A program made the translations under genes and the position numbers. The notes under the pieces are model-generated. The model was not told the origin of the DNA. It saw nothing but the letters and a program-made list of their open reading frames with translations, and did no database searches. From assembly GCA_963921935.1 (NCBI GenBank), contig OY998175.1, positions 227,004,122-227,068,121 on the forward strand: a stretch of 64,000 bases of DNA, read 5' to 3'. Below, in pieces: positions 57,201 through 64,000 of this stretch (position 1 is its first letter; the number at the start of each line of letters is the position of its first letter). Origin of the DNA: Galeruca laticollis. Taxonomy: Eukaryota; Arthropoda; Insecta; Coleoptera; Chrysomelidae.

Positions 57201-57619
57201 GCTGAAGTGGGTGTTGCTACCAGTATTTAGTAGACATAAACTGGTATTATTGTTCAATATGTTTTCTATTGTTTTACCTCTACCGAAGGTGCGTTCTGAT
57301 CCCCACATTACGTTGTGCGCATTGAAGTCGCCAGCAAGAATGAACGGCTTGGATAATTGTGAAGTGAGATCTGCAATATCGGATTCTCGTAAGTCATAAG
57401 ATCATTAGAAATAAATATTGAAGCCCCTCCACTGGCCCTTGTGAATGTTGTTCTGATAAAGTGGTAGCCTACAAAGTTTTTCATGTATGGCTTATGGGAA
57501 TTTTTGAAGTTTGTTTCTTGGAGACACCGTATATTAGGCTGATATTCAGAAATTAGTTGTTGTATTCGTTCAGTGCGAGGATAAAACCCATCGCAATTCC
57601 ATTGGATTAAATGTAACAT
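54267..57619 (-). pseudogene. ORF2: endonuclease, RT, RNase H
   Basis: APE endonuclease: LIQWNCDGFYPRTERI and NIRCLQETNF (57619-57480), GDFNAHN near 57320, SDPRTASLTNWR near 57130. Connector 57051-56251, including SAAGPDGVPFIFLK. RT (56261-55524): FRPISLTCTMCKLLEKMV, QSGFRSQRCTTDSL, AVTIGIQNAFDKVW (motif A, where the usual first Asp reads Gly: VTIG for xxxD), NGVPQGSVLSPTLFIL and YIYADDLFLY. RNase H near 54940-54734: YTDASKQENGVGCS and TGEFFSILSAVK. C-terminal cluster YCAHCHNTFLTVKHILIDC near 54450. Breaks at about 57400, 56255, 55524, 54951 and 54734. The loss of the motif A Asp alone would abolish polymerisation. Confidence 0.8.
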
Positions 57620-57773
57620 GATTAAAGTAGTAAAAAAAGAAAAAAAGTGATAAGATGCTATTAAGAGGATTTCTGTGATAATTGGGCTAAGTCAAGATCT
57701 TCATTATCACTTTGCCCTACTGATGATTGCGTTGTTGCGCTAGAGATGCTCTCCGTGTCGGTTTCTTCGAGGG

Positions 57774-59211
57774 CTATGCTACCTTTGATTTTTTTCCGCA
57801 GGCGAGAAATCTATTTTTTATTGATCGATCTTTTAGATGGGGATATATATCTTGCATATTAGTTAGGAGGCCTTCAATATCGGCCGTGAATTTTAGAGCT
57901 TCTGCATAGGGGTTAGCATTATTGTATGTGTTTCCGATGAAAGCGATGAAATTTCCCACGGGCATGACATAGTTTTCAGGGTTGTCTTGAAGGTACGCTT
58001 CTTTGATGATGGTTATTGTTTCCTCTGTTAGGTATGATTGGGGTTCTGATTTTTGAGTAGTTTCTTTCTTTAACTCTTTCCTTGCAGATCTACAGGGTTT
58101 GATGACGTCGGTGGTATTATTAGGAGGTGGCATAATAGATGATTCACTTAAAATTACCGAAGATACATCTCCAGAAACATCGTTATCGGTGGGTGTTGTA
58201 TCTGAATGAACTCTCTTCAATGCTGTTTGAAGTACCGGTAGTTTATTTTCTTGGTCATTCACTTTGGTGCTTCTGTCTATTTGGCATGGGGGTAGCTGTT
58301 GATTTTCGTTATCAGTAATAGTTTGGGAAGAATTATGTGTGGGCGGGTTTGGACAGTTTGTTGCAAACAAGCCTCATGGGCTTCGCAAGTGTATATATTT
58401 ATTTCGCATAATGTCGTTTGTTTTGTTTGTTTGTATTTCTGAGTTATGTGTAAATAAATATTATTATTATTATTATTATTATTATGACCTGTTTCTTTGC
58501 ATATGAAGCATTCCATTCGGTCAGTGGAAAGAAATATTCGGTGATCGTTGCTGTCGAAGTGGATTGTTGTAGATGTTTGCAGTTCAAAATTGTCATATGG
58601 TAGGAAAACAAAAACTTGTCGTCTAAAGCTGAGAATATGACTATACTCATCCCCAGGGATGCCGGCCTTTATAAAAGAGATAGGAGAGGCTAGATTCAGT
58701 CCTAGATTTTTAAGAGCAATTTTAGCTAGATCATGTGAAATGCATGGACTAATATTAGAAATTAATATTAGTTTGGTCGGTGAAATGAGTCTGCGGATGT
58801 TGAAGGATTTGTTTCCTATGGATATGATAGAGTAGGAGTTAACAATAAGATCAACTAATTCAGGTATATACATATTCTATTATTAGTAATTCGGGAAGCA
58901 AATATAATGTTCTTGGCACCAATGATGTCACCGCTTTAACGTAGTCAAACAATTTCAGGTTTTCTTCCGCATGTAAGACAATTGCTTGATCCTTCTTGGG
59001 AAATGCAGGTTTGGGAACCGATTTAGCTACTGATGAATACGAAATGCTAGGACAAAGATTTTGAGTACCACTGTTTTCTTGAGACATTATGTTTTTGGAT
59101 GCGGTTTGAGTTTTATTTTGATTGGTGCTGCTCTCGTAGTCAAAAAAGGCACCCTGTATATAATCATTATTATTTGCCATTAATTTGTCGAGCAGCAAGC
59201 CAGTTTCCATT
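57774..59211 (-). pseudogene. ORF1 nucleic-acid-binding protein, interrupted
   Basis: Starts METGLLLDKLMANNNDYIQG near 59211. Middle block 58873-58490 reads LVDLIVNSYSIISIGNKSF, LILISNISPCISHDLAKIAL and MECFICKETGH, the first half of a CCHC knuckle. After a 115-bp insertion the sequence resumes FATNCPNPPTHNSSQT, supplying the last Cys. The C-terminal part runs to 57774 with EETITIIKEAYLQDNPENYV. A frameshift lies near 58870. Confidence 0.7.
58373..58490 (+). mobile_element. 5'-truncated retroposon with (TTA)n tail inside ORF1
   Basis: In plus orientation it starts near GCCTCATGGGCTTCGCAAGT and ends in a TTA repeat (58459-58485). It splits the ORF1 zinc knuckle between His and the last Cys. 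The trinucleotide tail marks it as a non-LTR/SINE 3' end. Confidence 0.65.
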
Positions 59212-59221
59212 ATTTGAAAAA

Positions 59222-59480
59222 CTGGTTGCTTATCAGTCAGAATCTGACGATGATATTGATTTATCGAAACAATTGTCAATTTTTTAGAATTTTCAATAAC
59301 TTGTATTATATTGTGGAATTAACTAGAGACCGTGAGTTTCATTTAAGAACACTAATATGAGCATATTCCACGAAGTAAGGGTCGAGACAGTCAATTTCAT
59401 GATAAAAGTTATTTAAAATTCTAAAAAATTGACAATTGTTTCGATAAATCAATATCATCGTCAGAATGACAGAAGTTACA
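59222..59480. repeat. Foldback repeat at the I element 5' end
   Basis: TCGAAACAATTGTCAATTTT, in part, and TCAGAATCTGACGATGATA near 59227-59285 are inverse to 59410-59470. The centre matches the THAP-intron repeat at 37110-37285. Confidence 0.7.
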
Positions 59481-59516
59481 TTTCATTTGATGCCTACCTG
59501 ATGTTAGTAGTTATTT

Positions 59517-61880
59517 TTGGCCAGTTTTAAAGCTTCTAGTGGCTGCTACCAATGTGGGAGTCAACAGCATTGGTTTGTAGCATGCCCTAGAAGAAAAAGA
59601 GGTAGAGGTGGATACAATAGACGTCCCAGAGGAGGAAGAAATTACAGGCGAGGGTCGAGAGGAAATGAACAGAGTAGTAGACAACACATAAATCAAACCC
59701 ATGTTACAGAAGAGAATGAGAGTGAAATTCAGCGGTATGCAGCAAATTTATGTTCAGAAATTGATGGGAAAATAATAATGGTTTTGGACTCAGGTGCGAG
59801 CAATCATTTCTTAAAAGAAGACTTGGAGAAATACATGATAAATATTAAAAACTTAGAAAGACCAGTAACAATTCATATTGCAAACGCAGAGACATTATAT
59901 AGTTGCAGTTGCCCACAGAAACTAAAGTGTACTCAACCTGCATGGAAGGCAAAGGTGGAATGTGTTCATTTAAGAATTCTGATAAAAGAACCACAAAAAC
60001 TGGTGAATTAATCCACACAGATATATGCGGTCCACTTAATCCAACAGCTTTTGATGGCTCAAGGTACTTCCAAACCAATATTGATGATTATTCAAATTTT
60101 GAAGTGGTAAAGACATTGAAAACTAAAAATGAGGCAGACGAAAATTTGATAGATTATATTGAAGAAGCAGAAAGACATAGAGAAGTAAAAGTTAAAACAA
60201 TACGTCTAGATAATGGAGAAAAATTCATTAGACATGTTTTTAAAACATACTGCAAGAAAAAAGGGTTAATATTAGAGTATACCATGCCCCATACGCCACA
60301 AGAAAACGGGACTGCTGAGAGGATGAACAGAACATTACTTGATAAGATCAGTACAAAAGTAGTTGAATCACAAATACCTAAATATTTGTGGTGTGAGGCA
60401 CTAAAATGTTCAGTTTATGAGTTGAATCGCCTACCAACAAAAGCTTTACCAAAAGGAATGATACCATCCCAAATTTGTCACAATAGAAATGACTTGTAGT
60501 GTTGCCAAAAGATAACAAGTTGAATGCTAGAGCAAAGAAAGCTGTAATGGTTGGCTATTGTGGTGGAGGATGGAGTTTATGGTTACCTGATAAACAAAAA
60601 GTTATAAGATCAAGGGATGTGAAGTTTGATGAATCAGTTATGGAGTATAAAGAAAGAAATAATACCAAAGATGAAACAATTTCAGATAATGAGACAGTAA
60701 GACATTTTACTGAAGAAGAAATCGAAGCACCAGAAATTGAACAGAACCAAACTGAACGTGACAATGACATGGCTGAAACTAACTCAAATCAAGAAATTAT
60801 TTCAGAGCTCTGAAGAGATGGATCATGATACACCTAAAGTACGAGAATAGAGAATAACAAGAACAGGAAGAACTGCAAAGATGCCATCATATTTAAAAGA
60901 CTATGATGTTTATGTTGTTTATTGTCTTCTTTCTCCAACATATCAAGAACCGAAAACATTTATAGAAGCCATCGAACAACCAGAATGGCAAGAATCAATC
61001 CAAAAGGAACTAAAATCTCATGAAACATTACAGACATAGACATAAGCAAAATTACCACTGAATGCACAAGCAATTGGGACTAGATGGATTTTTAAGCTAA
61101 AAGAAGATGGTGCGAGAAAAGCAAGGTTAGTTGCAAAGGGATTTCAAGTTCCCTACGAAGGGGAAGAATTTGACTATGCACTAGTGTGTAGAATCTCAAG
61201 AATAAGAATGATGTTATCGATTGCGATGGAAAGAGACTACATGATCGAACAAATAGATGTTCCAACGGCATTTTTGAATGGCGAGTTAGACAACGAAGCT
61301 TTTGTCAAAAAACCTGAATGTTTGGCAAGTAAAAGTCGATACCTTAATCTAAACAGAGCATTGTATGGTTTAAGAAACTCTCCAAAATGCTGGAATATCA
61401 AATTTAATGAAATTATGACAAAATTACAATTTAGAAGATCGGACTACGATTACTGATTATATGTTAGAGAAAATGTCTACTTAGTTTTATATGTTGACGA
61501 CGCTCTAATAATAGTAGAAGAAAAACTTGTAGAATTATTAAGTCAAAGTCTTTATGATGAATTTAAAGTCAAAATAATGTTACAAGTTCAAACATTCTTA
61601 GGCATGCAAATGGAATTTACAGAAAATGGACTGAAAAAAATCAAACAAAAATGATAAACAGACTTTTGAAAGAATTTGACATGGAACAAACCAAACCCAT
61701 ATCAACTCCAATGGAAGTCAACTTCAATGTATCTCCAGATGAGGAAATCATAGAAAATGTTCCATATAGAAGATTGATTTGTAGTTTGATGTATATTTCA
61801 CTAACAACGAGACCTGATATATGTCAAAGTGTATCACTGTTGAGCAGATACCTTGATAAACCAACTACTAGTGTTTTGCG
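59517..61880 (+). pseudogene. Copia (Ty1/copia) gag-pol remnant
   Basis: Plus strand. Gag knuckle CYQCGSQQHWFVAC (59544), Arg/Gly-rich stretch, protease MVLDSGASNHFL (59779). A gap removes much of the pre-integrase. Integrase: HTDICGPLNPTAFDGSRYF (D), IRLDNGEKFIRHVF (D), HTPQENGTAERMNRTLLDKI (E), 59903-60499. The C-terminal linker is at 60499-60813. RT: TRWIFKLKEDGARKARLVAK near 61081, IEQIDVPTAFLNGELD near 61250, RALYGLRNSPKCWN near 61360, LVLYVDDALII near 61485, then FLGMQMEF and a truncated RNase H connection (STPMEVNF, TTRPDICQSV, LSRYLDKPTTS). Stops at 60499, 61035, 61456 and 61651 and shifts make it dead. It breaks off near 61880; no LTR was found. Confidence 0.8.
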
Positions 61881-62690
61881 TTTTCCTCTTTTGATGGAAA
61901 AGCAATATTGCGGAATGTCGTTTTCGCTTATATTGTACTGAGCTCTGAAGGACCAATCGCCTTAATGTGACGATAATAAATACTTTTACACGTCGATGAA
62001 TTGAATGTTTTATTAAAATGATAACCGATGATTACATGCACCTTTACTATATATCTGTATAGTTTTACATTTTTTTTATATTGCGTCACAAATAAGAATA
62101 TCACAACCGCTTATTATATAATACAATTGATATCTTTTACTTTTATATGATTAATTCATGACAAGATGTGTGTTATGTCTCTTTATGCTTTTTTTGTAAC
62201 TTGACTAACAACGGTTTCTTTTATGATATGAAAAATTGAATAAAATGTTGTTATGGATATTTTTATGTGTGGTTTTAAGTGGGTGATAATAAGGAACGTT
62301 ATGTGAGAATGTAACCAATGGGAAAAAATAGAGATTTAAATGAAACTGTCATATGACAGCTGATACTCAGCCGACGCATGTAGTTTTGTGGAGAAAAGAA
62401 ATTGTTATACAATTATCTGTGGTTTTTTATATGAAATGGAGTTTGCATGGTGTTATACAGGAAAAGTTGAAAATGAAAAGTCGCAGGAGAATTTTGTAAT
62501 TAAATCAAATTCGAACATATTGGGGGCGCGGGAAGAATGGATGAAAGGTGAGAGATGACTGATATCAGACATCAAATACTGATGTTAATGAAAGAATTAG
62601 ATAGCGTGAGGAGTGTATAGGGCTCTGATACAGGATTATGATTGAAATTGAATAATTGTAAATAATTATATAAATGTATAGGGGTTGTAA
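61881..62690. other. No gene recognised
   Basis: Follows the Copia break. AT-rich; may be part of a BEL/Pao LTR or 3' region, but no ends were identified. Confidence 0.35.
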
Positions 62691-62694
62691 AAAA

Positions 62695-62880
62695 AAACTT
62701 AATGTTAGTGTCAAAGTGGTATAAGGACTCTGGCGTCATGAATATAACGAATGAATGTTTAGGATTGATGTTAGAGTGTTGTAAGGACTCTAATATCATG
62801 AATATAAGAAATGATAAGTTTTTGATGTTAGAATGGTGTAAGGACTCCAACGTCATGAATGTGACTAATGAACAAGAGGT
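62695..62880. repeat. Minisatellite, three ~58-bp units
   Basis: Each unit has ATGTTAG, GTAAGGACTC (or ATAAGGACTC) and TCATGAATRT, with starts near 62702, 62768 and 62825. Open in both directions without meaning. Confidence 0.8.
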
Positions 62881-62914
62881 CTAGATGTATGCTAGTTCTT
62901 GTTTTTTAAGGGTA

Positions 62915-63075
62915 CGAAAGTTTGCAATGTACTCTAGAAATGGACTAGAGGTGTGAATGATAATAATGTAAGCAATATACTCTAGAAGTGGACTAGAGTT
63001 GTAAACGATAAGAATGTATGCAATATACTCTAGAAATGGACTAGAGTTGTAAACGATAAGAATGTATGTAATATA
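62915..63075. repeat. Minisatellite, three ~50-bp units
   Basis: Units share GCAATRTACTCTAGAARTGG, then ACTAGAGTTGTAAACGATAA and GAATGTA. Starts near 62925, 62974 and 63019; the last two are nearly identical. Confidence 0.85.
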
Positions 63076-63305
63076 AAAGGAAGGAGAGAGCGTAAGTGAG
63101 TGAGTACATGATTATGGTGTATAAGAGTAAGGGTTGGGTTAAGTTTCATTGAGAAAGAGAGATGAAGTAATGAGAGAGATAGGAAAGGGCCAAGCGGCAG
63201 TTCTTTAGGGCCTACTGAATCTATGTACCAGCGCAATTCGCCACCGGCAGAGGCTTACCCGGTCCGATTGGGGCCTAGCGACTTACGTCACGCCAAGCGT
63301 CGACT

Positions 63306-63941
63306 CTAGGTTAAAGCAATTGTGGTACTAGTTTGTTTGAGGAGTAACGGTCCAGGAATCTCGGGCATATGTAAAAAAAAGGGGGACCAAGTTGTGAAGG
63401 GGTGTAAGGGTCGTGAGTTGAGTATGGCTTCTATCTGAGTCAGTATAGTACTGAATTGTTCGAAAGTAAAAGTGGAGGTAGCAAGCAATTTTATTAGATG
63501 AGTTTTAACGCTTTTGACACCGGCTTCCCAGAGACCACCCCAATGTGGGGATCTGGGGGGAATTAATTTCCAGTCTATTGATGATGTGAGTAGGTGATCA
63601 TGTATGGGAGAAAAATTCTTAGTCAGGAAGTGAGATACGTCCGCAAGATAATGATTAGCACCAACAAAATTCGTGCCATTGTCACTGTAAATCACAGATG
63701 GAAGTCCTCGTCTAGAAGTGAAACGTTTCAATGAAGCGATAAAGGAATCTGTGGACAGATCAGAGACTAACTCAAGATGAATTGCATTTGTCGAGAAGCA
63801 TATGAATAAGGCAATGTAGGATTTGAATACCGGGGCTCGCTTCAAATGAGATGATTTTATTGAGAATGGTCCCGCAAAGTCGACTCCAGTCGTCTGGAAG
63901 GGACAGGAAGGTGTTACACGACGTGCAGGTAAATCAGACAT
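63306..63941 (-). pseudogene. BEL/Pao integrase fragment
   Basis: Minus strand; the element continues beyond the right window edge. MSDLPARRVTPSCPFQTTGV and DFAGPFSIKS (first Asp), FICFSTNAIHLELVSDLSTD, RRGLPSVIYSDNGTNFVGAN (second Asp), PRSPHWGGLWEAGVKSVKTH (Glu in GLWEAG), TILTQIEAILNSRPL. After LNSRPL the family pattern is lost to a frameshift, although the frame stays open. Upstream text at 63945-64000 is consistent with the zinc-binding part. The catalytic triad is present, but the protein is truncated. Confidence 0.85.
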
Positions 63942-64000
63942 GATTTGCTGTGCTGTTATGGCCTAGAACCTGTGGCACAATAGACATTTGTTTATGATGC

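Larger units (their letters stand above)
54195..59215 (-). mobile_element. I/jockey-superfamily non-LTR element with RNase H, near full length
   Basis: Minus strand, about 5 kb: ORF1 (59211-57774) and ORF2 (57619-54267), with a T-rich (A-rich on the element strand) end at 54185-54200. A short retroposon is inserted in ORF1 (58373-58490). Domain order EN, RT, RNase H, C-terminal CCHC-like cluster matches the I group. Confidence 0.8.

Noticed and set aside
62695..63075. Evenly spaced repeats that could suggest a CRISPR array
   Set aside because: Units are contiguous and diverged without unique spacers, and the context is a eukaryotic retroelement.

Overview
The window is AT-rich animal DNA, most likely from an insect and possibly a beetle with a large genome (inference). 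It has no operons or bacterial-type genes. Its content is layered transposable elements typical of insects: IS630/Tc1-mariner relatives with DUF4817-like transposases, PIF/Harbinger, a Ginger-type transposon, piggyBac and Crypton remnants, Gypsy, Copia and BEL/Pao retroelements, and jockey- and I-type non-LTR retroelements. Nearly every element coding region carries stops or frameshifts. Layout: 1-18000 holds two same-strand copies of an unusual retroelement. It has a reverse transcriptase, then a restriction-like (PD-D/E-X-K) endonuclease, a long low-complexity linker and a C-terminal ubiquitin-specific protease (USP) domain. Copy 1 occupies 1 to about 2219 and enters the window already in progress. 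Copy 2 runs from about 5615 to 11937. Copy 2 and its 3' flank were hit by three DNA transposons: a DD37E Tc1/mariner at 9450-10732, a long-TIR mariner relative at 12029-14473, and a Ginger-like element at 14488-17885. Copy 1 keeps the empty target site for all three, so their boundaries and target duplications can be read directly. 18000-34700 is a patchwork of a SWIM-zinc-finger DDE transposon family (one long copy and three fragments), foldback MITEs, and a Harbinger transposon inserted inside a mariner-like transposase. 34700-39300 carries roughly 410-bp direct repeats, a deleted piggyBac-like element, and a multi-exon THAP-domain gene on the minus strand whose last visible exon lies next to the piggyBac insertion. 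39340-41690 is a jockey/CR1-type retroelement. 44080-46120 has a TA microsatellite, a tRNA-like remnant and a Crypton tyrosine recombinase with one spliceable intron. 46169-50683 is a Gypsy element with both LTRs, primer-binding site, gag and integrase but no reverse transcriptase. 53539-54131 is a two-exon gene for a small secreted protein, the best candidate for an intact host gene. 54195-59215 is a near full-length I-type element. 59517-61880 is Copia pol. The right end is minisatellites and a BEL/Pao integrase. The elements do not form a pathway; they are nested insertions whose relative ages can partly be ordered. The most novel item is the retroelement with a fused USP-family deubiquitinase. 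Non-LTR elements with OTU or ULP1 proteases are known, but I know of none with a USP.
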